Below, piece after piece: positions 1-8,736 of a DNA stretch of 42,608 bases; position 1 is the stretch's first letter, and the number at the start of each line of letters is the position of its first letter. A program made the translations under genes and the position numbers. The notes below the pieces were generated by a model that was not told where the DNA came from, ran no database searches, and saw only the letters and a list, made by a program, of their open reading frames with translations. Origin of the DNA: UBA4582 sp047630175 (GTDB lineage: Bacteria > Pseudomonadota > Gammaproteobacteria > Pseudomonadales > Azotimanducaceae); the NCBI GenBank assembly GCA_047630175.1, contig JBLHVI010000026.1, forward strand, positions 1-42,608, written 5' to 3'.

Positions 1-129
1 GTTTGTTCAGCATAGGGATTCCTGATAAAGCCGATATAGGTATAATTCGCGCGTTGTACTCGACGCCTAGCGTAGAACATCAAATGTCTCTCTGCTAGTC
101 GTTAGTGTCACGCTTATTTGCGCGGGCCT

Positions 130-162
130 TTACTTGACGATAGCTTGACGACAGCTTGACGA
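130..162. repeat. 11-bp direct repeat, about three units
   Basis: Three consecutive near-copies of an 11-bp unit (consensus yagcttgacga) lie upstream of the wax ester synthase gene. They are the first of several short tandem repeats in gaps of this window. Each unit contains TTGACG, so it also supplies -35-like hexamers. Confidence 0.6.
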
Positions 163-170
163 CTGCCTAT

Positions 171-200
171 TTGACGCTGGTACGCGTCTACGTGCATAGT
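171..200 (+). promoter_or_regulatory. candidate sigma70 promoter for the WS/DGAT gene
   Basis: TTGACG at 171-176 and CATAGT at 195-200 are separated by 18 bp, about 24 bp before the start codon. The -10 match is weak and alternative TTGACG boxes lie just upstream, so this is a tentative call. An AGAGGAAAA ribosome binding site follows at about 208-217. Confidence 0.25.
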
Positions 201-223
201 GTAATCCAGAGAGGAAAATAATT

Positions 224-1678
224 ATGCGACTAACACAGACAGATGCGTCGTTCATTTACTCGGAAACCGCGAGCGGGCCGATGCACATCAGTTCAGTTTA
301 TGTGCTCGATGGTGAGCTGCCCTATGAAACGCTATTGACGCGCTTTGAGAAACGCGTGCACCTGATACCTTCCTACCGCCGCAAACTATTGCACGTCCCC
401 TTTAGTCTTGGGCATCCGGTTTGGGTTGATGATCCTGCTTTCGATTTAACCAACCATGTGCTGCATCATGAGGTTGAGCCCGGCACGTCACTGGAAGACG
501 CGATGGATGTGGCGGTGACACTGAATGAGCCGATTATGGACCGCAGTATGCCGCTATGGAGATTCATTATGATCTCGGGTGTGCCGGGTGTTACTTTGCT
601 GCTGCAGATGACGCACCACGCCATGATCGACGGCGCCTCGGGTATTGCTTTAACCATGATGCTGTACGATTTGGACGCTAAGGCAGGCGAGCCGGTACCG
701 CCGAATGAGCCTTGGGAGCCTGTGCCAGCGCCAGGTTCTGCGAAGCTGATGTCTGACGCGATTCAGGAAAATATGCGCGAGATGGCTGAAAACAACCCAA
801 TGAAGTTGATGGCGAATGCCGCGAACAACCGTGAAAAGCTCTCTAAGGCGGCGGAAATAATGGCCCGGTTTGTTCGGCAACCGGTGGTCACGGCTCCGTT
901 TAACTCCGGTGCTATCGGTCCTCACCGCAAGGTCGGCTGGATCAAAAAGCCGTTTGCTGAGATTCGTGACATCCGTAAGCAATTGGGTGGCACGATTAAC
1001 GATATCGTCTTAGTGGTGGTATCCGAAGCCGTGTCCCGTTATTTGAAGGCCAACGAGGAAAATGTCGAGGGCCAGTATATGCGCATCATGTGTCCGGTAA
1101 ATGTGCGTACTGAAAGTCAGGAAGGCGCGTTGGGTAATCAGGTATCAGCAATTTTTCCACGCTTGTCAGCGGAGCCCATGGAATGTCTGCAGCGGCTTAA
1201 CGAGGTTATTGCAGAAACCGAAAGGATCAAACGTGACGAGGAAGCCCAAGCGCTCACGGTGATGCAGGAAAGTATGCCGGCAATCCCCCCCATCGCTATG
1301 TTGGCGTCTCAACTGGTGGGGACCCCGCTCGATCCAACGTTACTGGCTGCACGTTTCCCGCCACCGGTGATTCCCGCCATGCGAGGTTATAGGCCGCCGC
1401 ACTTGGGTTATAATTTCACCTGCACCAATGTGCCGGGTGTGCAAGTGCCGCAATATATGTGCGGCCTAGAAGTGACTGATACGGTCGGTTTGTTGGTACT
1501 TAACGGCAATGTAGGCTTCAGTATTACGATCTTGAGTTATAACAAACAGCTGTTCTTTAGTTTCATCTGTGAACCACGCCTGTTGCCCGACCTTGATAAA
1601 ATTGTTGATGCAGCGGACGACGTGTTTCATGAATTGCAGGCTGCGGCCGAGCAAAAGAATCAATTACGGCGGGCCTGA
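224..1678 (+). CDS. wax ester synthase/diacylglycerol acyltransferase (WS/DGAT family)
   Basis: This 484-residue protein is expected to transfer acyl groups from acyl-CoA to long-chain alcohols or diacylglycerol, making neutral storage lipid at the inner membrane. The active-site motif HHxxxDG is intact as HHAMIDG at residues 131-137. A PLWRF segment lies at 110-114 and the family motif NDIVL at 259-263. The length is normal for bacterial WS/DGAT enzymes. An AGAGG ribosome binding site sits just upstream of the ATG. The next gene starts 24 bp after the stop, so the two may be co-transcribed. The substrate (wax or triacylglycerol) cannot be read from sequence, but the many acyl-CoA genes nearby fit a lipid-using lifestyle. 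Confidence 0.93.
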   Translation: MRLTQTDASFIYSETASGPMHISSVYVLDGELPYETLLTRFEKRVHLIPSYRRKLLHVPFSLGHPVWVDDPAFDLTNHVLHHEVEPGTSLEDAMDVAVTLNEPIMDRSMPLWRFIMISGVPGVTLLLQMTHHAMIDGASGIALTMMLYDLDAKAGEPVPPNEPWEPVPAPGSAKLMSDAIQENMREMAENNPMKLMANAANNREKLSKAAEIMARFVRQPVVTAPFNSGAIGPHRKVGWIKKPFAEIRDIRKQLGGTINDIVLVVVSEAVSRYLKANEENVEGQYMRIMCPVNVRTESQEGALGNQVSAIFPRLSAEPMECLQRLNEVIAETERIKRDEEAQALTVMQESMPAIPPIAMLASQLVGTPLDPTLLAARFPPPVIPAMRGYRPPHLGYNFTCTNVPGVQVPQYMCGLEVTDTVGLLVLNGNVGFSITILSYNKQLFFSFICEPRLLPDLDKIVDAADDVFHELQAAAEQKNQLRRA

Positions 1679-1702
1679 TGGTCCTGCATATATGGAGTTA
1701 CA

Positions 1703-2287
1703 ATGCCTGACAAAAAGCAAACCTATCCGAAATCCATTACCCTGCCTGATGGTTCTAAGATTGAATTTCACCTGATGACTGCAGCGGACAAGGACGCGAT
1801 GTTGGCGTTTGCGCGTAAGCTACCCGAGGAAGACATGTTGTTTCTGCGCATCGACATCGCGAAAGAGGAAGGCGTGGATTCGTGGCTGGCGAATATAAAA
1901 TCTGGCGCGACCACAACGTTGGTTGCTTTCGACGCTGATGGTTTGGTTGGTTATGCCGCAGTTCATCAAAATACAGTAGCCTGGACACGTCGAGTCGGAG
2001 AATTAAGGGTCAATGTTAGTCAAGATTATCGATCGCGCGGTTTGGGTAAGAACCTGATCTCTGATATTTTCAGTGTTGCGCGTGCTGCTGGTTTGAAAAA
2101 GTTGGTGGCAAATATGATGTCGGACCAACATGGTGCTCAAGCGGCCTTTCGAAGGCTCGGATTCGTGCCTGAAGCAGTGCTCGCGGACCATGTTGAAGAC
2201 CGTAATGGCATGGCGCGAGACCTGGTGATCATGTCTTACTTCATTGATGGGCACTCCGACAGCATCGACGAACCCGTACGCATTTAG
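1703..2287 (+). CDS. GNAT family N-acetyltransferase
   Basis: This 194-residue protein has the GNAT fold signature: an ELRVNV beta strand followed by the acetyl-CoA binding loop RSRGLGK at about 110-116 and a following helix. A GGAG ribosome binding site precedes the ATG. The gene lies 24 bp downstream of the WS/DGAT gene on the same strand, suggesting co-transcription, but no functional link is visible and the acceptor substrate is unknown. Its TAG stop overlaps the TAA stop of the convergent rlmG-like gene in the four bases TTAG. Confidence 0.88.
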   Translation: MPDKKQTYPKSITLPDGSKIEFHLMTAADKDAMLAFARKLPEEDMLFLRIDIAKEEGVDSWLANIKSGATTTLVAFDADGLVGYAAVHQNTVAWTRRVGELRVNVSQDYRSRGLGKNLISDIFSVARAAGLKKLVANMMSDQHGAQAAFRRLGFVPEAVLADHVEDRNGMARDLVIMSYFIDGHSDSIDEPVRI

Positions 2288-3543
2288 ACCCTGGGACTGG
2301 TTGCCTTTAAGACCACGAACTTAGTGTTCGAGGCAGCCAGTTCTACTCGCTTGAACCAACGTTTGAGTTTGATGTGATAATCAAGGTGGCGGTTGCCCAC
2401 CACCCACAATTCTCCATCGACTTTGAGCACCCGTGCGGCTTCTTCAAACATGGCAACGGCGCTGGCATCCCCTACCGCATGTCCCGCATGAAAGGGTGGG
2501 TTGCAGAGAATCAGATCGGCTTGCTCAGCGCTACAGTGCTGTAACCCATCACCGACTGTGAAGTGCGCTTCGCCCCGTGGTGTTGGTAGCTGCAGAAAAT
2601 TGGCTCTGGCGGAGTCGATGGCCATGTAGGACTCGTCAATGAAACTTACGCTTGCGCCAGGATGTTGCTGGGCCGCGAGCATACCGACAATCCCGTTGCC
2701 ACAGCCAAGGTCGATGATGTTTTTGGCGCGACGCTGCGTAGCGCCATCGGCTTTGGGCATGTGCTGCAATAGTAGCCGAGTGCCGATATCCAACTTTTCT
2801 CGCGAAAACACATTTGCGTGGTTGGTCATATCCAACGTCAAAGGATCGAAATGCCAAGTTGTGGGATACGGGTTGTCGCCGGGTTCTAGCGTTGAGTCGT
2901 AGGTGACCTCGACATAACGGGCCTTCTTGCGCGCTTGGCTTGTCTGGGTAGGACCGATGATTCGTTCGAGCTTTTGCCACACGGAGCTGGGCATAGTCTT
3001 GACCATACCAGCAACCCAGATACGACTGTCGGGTGTCAGGCATGGACGAATGCGTAGTAGTTGATCTTCGAAGAGGGCGAGGTTTTTAGGTACTTTCATC
3101 ACAACCCACGAAAGTTTGCCGGTGGGCGCGGTGGTACTAGGCAAGCAGGTCACGTGTTCTGCGGGTAGGTCATTGTTGTGCAGGTTGGCTTGCAGTCCTT
3201 GGTGGGCCAACCATGAGTCAGACCAGCTAACGGGATGGTATGCCTGTAACGCTGCGCCTAGGGCGCCGAAGCTGTCGTTGACGATCAAGGGCGACGTGGC
3301 GGGCGCGGCAAGCGCGAGTAAGTGTTCGAGTAACATCTCGTCTGCGGCATCCCAAGCGCGCAGTTGATCCTGCGATGAATAGGGGTAGCGCCAAAGGTCA
3401 AGAGTGACAGATGGCAGCGACAGGTGTGTATCAAGTGGTTGTTTTGTCACGTGGATACTCACGGTGCAGGTTGGGCCGCGATCATAGCGCCGGGTTAGCG
3501 CTATCGTCAAACCGTGCAGGCGCAAATCGCGCGGGGCGCGCAT
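2284..3543 (-). CDS. rlmG: RlmG-type 23S rRNA (guanine-N2)-methyltransferase
   Basis: The protein is a two-domain RsmC/RlmG-type methyltransferase; RlmG modifies G1835 of 23S rRNA using S-adenosylmethionine. The C-terminal domain carries the SAM motif DLGCGNGIVG at 278-287 and the catalytic motif NPPFHAGHAV at 348-357, typical of guanine-N2 methyltransferases. An N-terminal degenerate methyltransferase domain precedes it. With the ATG at 3543 the protein is 419 residues, longer than E. coli RlmG. A GTG at 3448-3450 with TGAG upstream would give about 388 residues, and similarity to RlmG seems to begin near residue 47, so that start is plausible. RsmC is the main alternative, but the sequence around NPPFH fits RlmG better. 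Confidence 0.85.
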   Translation of the reverse strand: MRAPRDLRLHGLTIALTRRYDRGPTCTVSIHVTKQPLDTHLSLPSVTLDLWRYPYSSQDQLRAWDAADEMLLEHLLALAAPATSPLIVNDSFGALGAALQAYHPVSWSDSWLAHQGLQANLHNNDLPAEHVTCLPSTTAPTGKLSWVVMKVPKNLALFEDQLLRIRPCLTPDSRIWVAGMVKTMPSSVWQKLERIIGPTQTSQARKKARYVEVTYDSTLEPGDNPYPTTWHFDPLTLDMTNHANVFSREKLDIGTRLLLQHMPKADGATQRRAKNIIDLGCGNGIVGMLAAQQHPGASVSFIDESYMAIDSARANFLQLPTPRGEAHFTVGDGLQHCSAEQADLILCNPPFHAGHAVGDASAVAMFEEAARVLKVDGELWVVGNRHLDYHIKLKRWFKRVELAASNTKFVVLKATSPRV

Positions 3544-3655
3544 GGTGGACGGTAAAATCGACGTGAAATAATATGCGCGCTGATGAGTGAATGTGGTGTG
3601 AACTGTTTCTCTGCGTAGCCTGCGCTGCTAGACTCCGAAATTGGATTTTCCCTGG

Positions 3656-3677
3656 CTTATTTTGCCGATAAAATAAG
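3656..3677 (+). promoter_or_regulatory. AT-rich hairpin upstream of the L,D-transpeptidase gene
   Basis: An 8-bp perfect inverted repeat (cttatttt, 6-nt loop, aaaataag) is followed by GGCTATTTTT. Its right arm overlaps the AAGGG that would serve as ribosome binding site for the TTG start at 3686. It could be a weak terminator or a structure that masks translation initiation. No experimental support. Confidence 0.3.
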
Positions 3678-3685
3678 GGCTATTT

Positions 3686-4750
3686 TTGTCTCTCCTGCTT
3701 TTTACAGCCGTCTCTGGTGCCTTCTCAAGGGCGTTTTCTGTGGTTTTTCCTGCGCCGTTTTCTGGGCTGACGGCTGACTTGTCTTGCGGTAAACGCTCGC
3801 TGATGGGGTTGAGTCTATGTTTGTTTATGTTTGCTGAAATGCCAGCGTCTGCGGATCCTGCACCCCCTTTAGCGGGTGCTATGGCTTCGGCGATTATCTC
3901 GCCAATGTCTGAGCCCGGCCTGCCGGCGGGTCTTCTCTTCGAGAATATGCAAATACCTTACCTGTTCTGGGTCGAGTTAGAGGCGGGCAAATTACACGTG
4001 CTTGAACGCAAGGCGCCGGGAAGCTACGTTAGGCTTACCACGCGTCCTATATCGATCGGTAAGAACGGCATAGGCAAACAGGTAGAGGGCGACTTGCGCA
4101 CCCCGGTTGGGGTCTATCAATTCACGTCGTTTCTTGCTGACGCGCGTCTCGACGATTACTACGGGGCGGGTGCTTATCCCGTGAATTTCCCTAATAGCTG
4201 GGATCGACTGCAACAACGTTCTGGTCACGGTATCTGGTTGCATGGTCTGCCCAAGGGCGTGGACAGTCGCCCGCCCAGGGATAGTGAAGGCTGTGTGATT
4301 ATTGATAATCCTAGTTTCACCGCGCTCAGTGAGTTCGTCGCACCGGGCGAGAGTCTGGTGGTGCTGTCACGATCCATGACTTGGCTGGCGCCCGGCAGTG
4401 CTCAAGCGGCAGGTGACATAGTCGAAGCAATAGAGGGCTGGCGCCTTGCTTGGGAAGCTAACAAGCATGATGACTATCTGGCTCACTACCATGCCGATTT
4501 CAGCGATAGTCGTCGCGGTCTTGCCGAGTGGTCAGCTTACAAGCGCCGCGTCAACCGTTTCAAAAAATCTATTAATGTGTCGTTGTCGCAAATGAGTGTG
4601 GTGGAATATCCCGGCGAAGAAAATCTCGTGGCGGTGCGTTTTTACCAAAATTACAGCAGTAGTAATTACCAATGGCGGGGCTGGAAACAATTGTTATGGC
4701 GCCGTGATGATGTGGGTGTTTGGCGAATTCTGTACGAGGGGAATGGCTGA
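3686..4750 (+). CDS. L,D-transpeptidase (YkuD domain) with C-terminal NTF2-like domain
   Basis: The YkuD catalytic motif is present: HG at 186-187, then S200, G202 and catalytic C203 in RDSEGCV. Such enzymes cross-link peptidoglycan or attach proteins to it in the periplasm. Residues about 246-352 look like the SnoaL/NTF2-like C-terminal domain found in YafK-type L,D-transpeptidases. The start is uncertain: TTG at 3686 has AAGGG upstream, TTG at 3779 gives a better signal peptide (CGKRSL then a hydrophobic stretch ending PASA), and the first in-frame ATG is 3803. The stop overlaps the start of the next gene (TGATG), so the M14 peptidase is translationally coupled. Confidence 0.87.
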   Translation: MSLLLFTAVSGAFSRAFSVVFPAPFSGLTADLSCGKRSLMGLSLCLFMFAEMPASADPAPPLAGAMASAIISPMSEPGLPAGLLFENMQIPYLFWVELEAGKLHVLERKAPGSYVRLTTRPISIGKNGIGKQVEGDLRTPVGVYQFTSFLADARLDDYYGAGAYPVNFPNSWDRLQQRSGHGIWLHGLPKGVDSRPPRDSEGCVIIDNPSFTALSEFVAPGESLVVLSRSMTWLAPGSAQAAGDIVEAIEGWRLAWEANKHDDYLAHYHADFSDSRRGLAEWSAYKRRVNRFKKSINVSLSQMSVVEYPGEENLVAVRFYQNYSSSNYQWRGWKQLLWRRDDVGVWRILYEGNG

Positions 4751-5820
4751 TGCGCATCGTATTCCTAGTGTTGTTGAGCATCGCGCTGAGTGCCTGTTCG
4801 ACGACCATACCAGTGCCAGCGCCAGTGTCTTTACCTGAAGTCGAACGTGACGCTGAGTCTGAGCCCGCTCAGCAGCCACTTGCCCGTGTCGCCAGCCCTT
4901 CGACGAGCGTCATCCCTGAGCAATTAGCAGTTGAAACAGAGGGTGAGATAGAAGCGGAGATAGCGCACAAGGTGCCGCACGACGACGCGGCAGCAGCACG
5001 GGATATTTCGCGAGTCCGGGCGCTGTGTGACGAGATTGGTCGCAAACTCAGCAGTGTGTCAGCAGCCGATTGCCAGCGACAACATATGCAGTACGAGGCG
5101 GTCAGCGTTCTCGATCGAGCTATTGCCTACAGAGATTTTGGGCCACTAGAGTCTGACAGCCTGCAAGGACGAGTCTTGTTGGTCGGTGGGATTCATGGCG
5201 ATGAATTCAGCTCGGTGTCGGTCGTTTTCAAATGGATGGACCTGCTTCGCCAGCAAGCGCCATGGCCGTTACTGCTACGCGTTGTGCCACTGGCTAACCC
5301 CGATGGGCTGCTACGGGCCAAGTCACAGCGACAGAATGAACACGGAGTTGACCTGAATCGCAATTTCCCAACGACTGACTGGGCCATTAATGCGCAGGAG
5401 TACTGGGTTGAAACAACGGCCAAAAATGTTCGACGTTACCCGGGTGAAACCAGTGCCAGTGAGCCAGAGACGCGCTGGCTGGTAGCGCAGATCAAGGAGT
5501 TTGCGCCCGACGTTATTATTGCCCTGCATGCGCCTCATCATTTGGTTGACTATGATGGGCCGCCGAGTGCACCGCAGCAGGTGGGTAAGCTAAATCTTCG
5601 GCAGTTAGGTGTTTATCCCGGGTCACTAGGGAACTATGCGGGTCACGATTTGCTGATACCGGTCGTAACGCTAGAATTGCAATCTGCGGGCATCATGCCA
5701 GCAGATGTCGAAATTCGCAGTATGCTCGAAGATTTGCAGCAGTGGTTGCAGGTGCAGTTGAGTCAGCGGACCGTCAACTCTGATCCACCATCAATTCCAG
5801 GTAATGCCACTTCTCGCTGA
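4750..5820 (+). CDS. M14 family zinc peptidase lipoprotein, murein peptide amidase (MpaA)-like
   Basis: This 356-residue protein begins with a lipoprotein signal peptide (lipobox LSAC, Cys16). Metal ligands are H149 and E152 (GIHGDE) and H260 (ALHAPHH). The M14 motifs NPDG (183-186) and DLNRNFP (201-207) and the catalytic Glu309 in VVTLEL are present. MpaA cleaves the gamma-D-Glu-diaminopimelate bond of murein peptides; E. coli MpaA is cytoplasmic, whereas this protein should be membrane-anchored in the envelope. I chose the ATG at 4750 rather than a longer frame because it starts the lipoprotein signal and overlaps the transpeptidase stop. Its last 47 bases overlap a convergent gene. Confidence 0.85.
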   Translation: MRIVFLVLLSIALSACSTTIPVPAPVSLPEVERDAESEPAQQPLARVASPSTSVIPEQLAVETEGEIEAEIAHKVPHDDAAAARDISRVRALCDEIGRKLSSVSAADCQRQHMQYEAVSVLDRAIAYRDFGPLESDSLQGRVLLVGGIHGDEFSSVSVVFKWMDLLRQQAPWPLLLRVVPLANPDGLLRAKSQRQNEHGVDLNRNFPTTDWAINAQEYWVETTAKNVRRYPGETSASEPETRWLVAQIKEFAPDVIIALHAPHHLVDYDGPPSAPQQVGKLNLRQLGVYPGSLGNYAGHDLLIPVVTLELQSAGIMPADVEIRSMLEDLQQWLQVQLSQRTVNSDPPSIPGNATSR

Positions 5821-6121
5821 GTCCTTGCCAGTAATAAAAGCGCGCCGAGTCCATTTCGCCGACGTCGTCTTCTTCCACGGCGACGGCGTGATTTTCGGCT
5901 AGCTCCCAGGAATATTGCTCCATGGCGAACGAGATTTCCTCGATAGTGGCGTGATCAAAATCGACCTCAAAAACGTCATAACGAGTGTCTACTGCCACTT
6001 CTAAGGGATCCTGACCGAGCATTTCCCGCAATTGTTCGCTAGCGCTGGCTGATGTGTCGAGGCGGGCTAGCGAGTCCATGAGCTCTCGGCGAGTCATTAG
6101 ATTCAGATTAACGCTTTCCAT
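5774..6121 (-). CDS. hypothetical acidic protein, 115 aa
   Basis: I do not recognise this family. The protein is soluble and strongly acidic, with no signal peptide or membrane segment and many Glu, Asp, Trp and Tyr residues. The ATG is preceded by AGGAGC on the minus strand, a good ribosome binding site. Its 3' end overlaps the convergent M14 peptidase gene by 47 bases, a longer antisense overlap than elsewhere in the window. The PDZ-protein gene lies 43 bp upstream on the same strand, so the two could be co-transcribed. Confidence 0.6.
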   Translation of the reverse strand: MESVNLNLMTRRELMDSLARLDTSASASEQLREMLGQDPLEVAVDTRYDVFEVDFDHATIEEISFAMEQYSWELAENHAVAVEEDDVGEMDSARFYYWQGLSEKWHYLELMVDQS

Positions 6122-6164
6122 CGTTTTTGCTCCTTGGCGGACATAATCCTACATACGTTGCAGG

Positions 6165-6989
6165 CTACCCTTGTGGATCAACGCTCGCCGAATCTAAGCC
6201 AACGCCAAGTGGACCGCGCGGCAGGGCGAAAGAGATCTCACTGCCGCGCCGAGAAACAGTGACATTGATTGTTTCTCCTCGCTCGCCCTCCCGGGTCAGG
6301 CCGCGTAGCTGCCCATAGCTGAATAGTCGCTGATCGTCGTAGCTTAGTATCAGGTCGCCATCTTGCATGCCGGCCTGTTCAGCGGCAGAGCCGGACATTA
6401 TCGACGCCACGGCGACGCGATTGTTTTGTCCTGAGTGATATAAGTACTTGTCATACGCATCGATGCCTATCTCATCACGGACCGAGAGTGTGTCTGCCTG
6501 AAGATCGCGCATTTCCTCGCGAAAGCGCGGCGTGCGCAGATAGTCCTCGCGCGCGGCCTTGTCGCTGAGTTCGAGGCGTGCCAGTGCTTGCTGGCTCTGC
6601 TTACGGGCAATGTCTTCCGCTCGCCAAGGTTCTAGGCCAGCTTTCACTAGATTGTCGGCGAGTGAGGCAGTCTCATTCGCCTCGCGTGCAAACAAGGCGC
6701 CGGTCTGGTTGTTGCCGCGAGCAGGCGTGTTTTCGCTGATGGCTGGCTGCTGGCTTTCTAGTTGGGCTACCTTGAGGCTTAATTGGCGAAGTGCTGTTTC
6801 CAGTTTGGCGATACGACTCGCCTCAGGCGAGACCTCTATCGGACTTGTCGGGTTGTTGCGTGCAGTGACGTCGGATGTGGCGATCGCCGGCGCGGGGTCA
6901 GCTGGCGCGGACTGTTTTGCGAAGTAGCCAAATACCGCGCCTAGGGTGATCAACACGGGCGCCAAAAACATCAAAGGGGTGAATTTCAT
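6165..6989 (-). CDS. membrane-anchored PDZ domain protein
   Basis: The 274-residue product has one N-terminal membrane segment (about 5-23), a heptad-like helix rich in Leu, Lys and Gln (about 57-82), a charged central region, and a C-terminal PDZ domain (about 190-265) with SGSAAEQAGMQDGDLI. PDZ domains of this kind bind exposed C-termini or regulate proteases, but no protease domain is present, so it may be an adaptor facing the periplasm. I preferred the ATG at 6989 (GAGG six bases upstream) over longer starts at 7001 or 7088, which add a tail ahead of the membrane anchor. Confidence 0.8.
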   Translation of the reverse strand: MKFTPLMFLAPVLITLGAVFGYFAKQSAPADPAPAIATSDVTARNNPTSPIEVSPEASRIAKLETALRQLSLKVAQLESQQPAISENTPARGNNQTGALFAREANETASLADNLVKAGLEPWRAEDIARKQSQQALARLELSDKAAREDYLRTPRFREEMRDLQADTLSVRDEIGIDAYDKYLYHSGQNNRVAVASIMSGSAAEQAGMQDGDLILSYDDQRLFSYGQLRGLTREGERGETINVTVSRRGSEISFALPRGPLGVGLDSASVDPQG

Positions 6990-7416
6990 CGTCGGCCTCA
7001 TCTTTTTAGGTAACGTGGGCGCTACCACAAATAACAGGTAATAGCGGCGGCAATATTCAGTGCGAGACCTTAGATCAAGATAGCGCAATAATTATCCAGC
7101 TGAACATTGAGCGTTAGCAAGAATTAATATGATACTACGGCCAGCTTTAAGGACTAGACCGGCGCAAGCAACTGATTCCCTTAGATTTTGAAATTGAGGG
7201 TCAAGGGCGGCGGACAATCCCGACTGCGCAGATATGTTTCCGGCGATGACGCTGACAAAAGGTGCTCAACGCCATGAAAGCCAAAACCGCTGCGAAGCAA
7301 TAGCGACGCAGCGACGCGTTATGTTGGCAGGTCATGTCTGCAGATCATCTCAACCGGTCATCTCGACGGGTATCTCGACAATGCTTGATAACAGGGCGAA
7401 CCCAAATAGAGTGGCC
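6990..7416. other. intergenic region, 427 bp
   Basis: No convincing gene is seen. It holds the 5' region of the PDZ gene and the 3' flank of the serine hydrolase gene. The only structure is a degenerate 12-13 bp direct repeat (atctcraccggt-like) in three copies at about 7347-7383. A 62-codon frame at 7234-7422 lacks a ribosome binding site and any recognisable feature. Confidence 0.5.
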
Positions 7417-8652
7417 CTATGAGGCGTGGTCGTCGGCTGGTGCGGCAATATCGTAGGCCATGCGCCGAAAGTCATGGCTAAACGGATGCCAGAAGCCCGG
7501 CATACGCTGGGTTGAACACATGCCTGTGATGCCCGCTTCGGGTGCCATCCACGAGTGAGTGCCATACAAGCCGCCCCAGTAATACTCATTTTGGGCGCCA
7601 GAATGATCGTCGGGCTGTAGTGTTTGCTTGAGAGCGAAGCCAAGCCCAAAGACTGTGCCTGGCATGGCCCACATGGGGAAGGCGACGCCTACCCCCGGCG
7701 CTAGCTGGTTGGTGCGCATCAGTGCAATGGTTTCTGGTTTGAGCAGCCGTGTGCCCTGCCATTCACCGTCATTGATGATCATGCGTAAGAATGTCACATA
7801 ATCGCTCATGCTGGAAACGAGACCGCCACCGCCACTAAGAAACGCTGGCGCTTTGCTAAACTGCCCAGTTTTTGGCTCGTCACCCCGGGTCATGCCGGGC
7901 TGGCTGGGGTCAAGGAAGTCTTTGGGTGAATACAGGGTAATTAAGCGATCGGTCTTCTCTGGTGTAACCCAGAATGCCGTATCTACCATGCCCAGAGGGG
8001 TAAAGATGTTAGCGCGCAGGAAGGCGTCAAATTTCATGCCAGACAAGACCTCCACCAATCTAGCGCAAACGTCGGTAGCAAAAGAGTAGCGCCAGCTGGT
8101 TCCCGGATGGTAGGCGAGGGGCATGGTGCTAAGGCGCTGACAAAACTCTTCCAGATCAAGGTCAAAGTCGGTATCACCGAAAAGATTCAGCCCGCCGCCC
8201 ATATAGCTTCTATCAATGAGGGATTCAGGCTCGACGAATCCATAACTAAAGCCTGCCGTGTGGCTAAGAATATGCCGGATAAGGATCGGGCTTTTCGCCT
8301 CCTCGACATCGTCAATAGTCTTAGCATCGGGTAATAGCACCTGCTGTCGACCAAATTCCGGCAAATAGCGTGATAGTTCATCATCCAACGCAAATTTGCC
8401 TTGCTCGTAGAGCATCATAAGCGCGACAGAAGTGACGATCTTAGTGTTCGATGCCATGCGATAAATAGCATCTTCGGTTAAGGGCTTATCGCTTTCTTTA
8501 TCCATACGACCAAATACTCGGTAGTCGAGTAGGTCAGTACCGCGCATCACTAGCGTGCTGGCGCAGGCCAGCAGATCCTGATCAACATAGTGTTGCATGC
8601 ATTGGTGCAGCGGTGAGAAGTCTAGGTCATGGTCGACTTGTATTAATGTCAT
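7417..8652 (-). CDS. serine hydrolase, beta-lactamase/EstB-like family
   Basis: This 411-residue protein has the class C beta-lactamase/D-Ala-D-Ala carboxypeptidase fold. The nucleophile motif SxxK is SNTK at 68-71, followed by HILSHTAGFSYG (127-138) and a Tyr motif near Y189 (WRYSF). No signal peptide is seen, which points to a cytoplasmic esterase or lactonase (EstB type) rather than a secreted beta-lactamase. The YxN position reads YSF, departing from classical beta-lactamases. GAGG lies nine bases before the ATG. The substrate is unknown. Confidence 0.87.
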   Translation of the reverse strand: MTLIQVDHDLDFSPLHQCMQHYVDQDLLACASTLVMRGTDLLDYRVFGRMDKESDKPLTEDAIYRMASNTKIVTSVALMMLYEQGKFALDDELSRYLPEFGRQQVLLPDAKTIDDVEEAKSPILIRHILSHTAGFSYGFVEPESLIDRSYMGGGLNLFGDTDFDLDLEEFCQRLSTMPLAYHPGTSWRYSFATDVCARLVEVLSGMKFDAFLRANIFTPLGMVDTAFWVTPEKTDRLITLYSPKDFLDPSQPGMTRGDEPKTGQFSKAPAFLSGGGGLVSSMSDYVTFLRMIINDGEWQGTRLLKPETIALMRTNQLAPGVGVAFPMWAMPGTVFGLGFALKQTLQPDDHSGAQNEYYWGGLYGTHSWMAPEAGITGMCSTQRMPGFWHPFSHDFRRMAYDIAAPADDHAS

Positions 8653-8736
8653 GCTGGGGTGCCTCGTTATTGGTTTAAGAAAGTCTATCTAGCCCAACTG
8701 CGCTGGCGGTTTTTATAGGCCTCATTATTAAGCCTT

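Noticed and set aside
4572..4879. Short frames at the transpeptidase/peptidase junction
   Set aside because: They lie antisense or out of frame to two genes with clear active-site motifs and overlapping ends.
7417..8652. A true beta-lactamase (resistance gene)
   Set aside because: It lacks a signal peptide and the YxN motif reads YSF, so an EstB-like esterase or other serine hydrolase is more likely.
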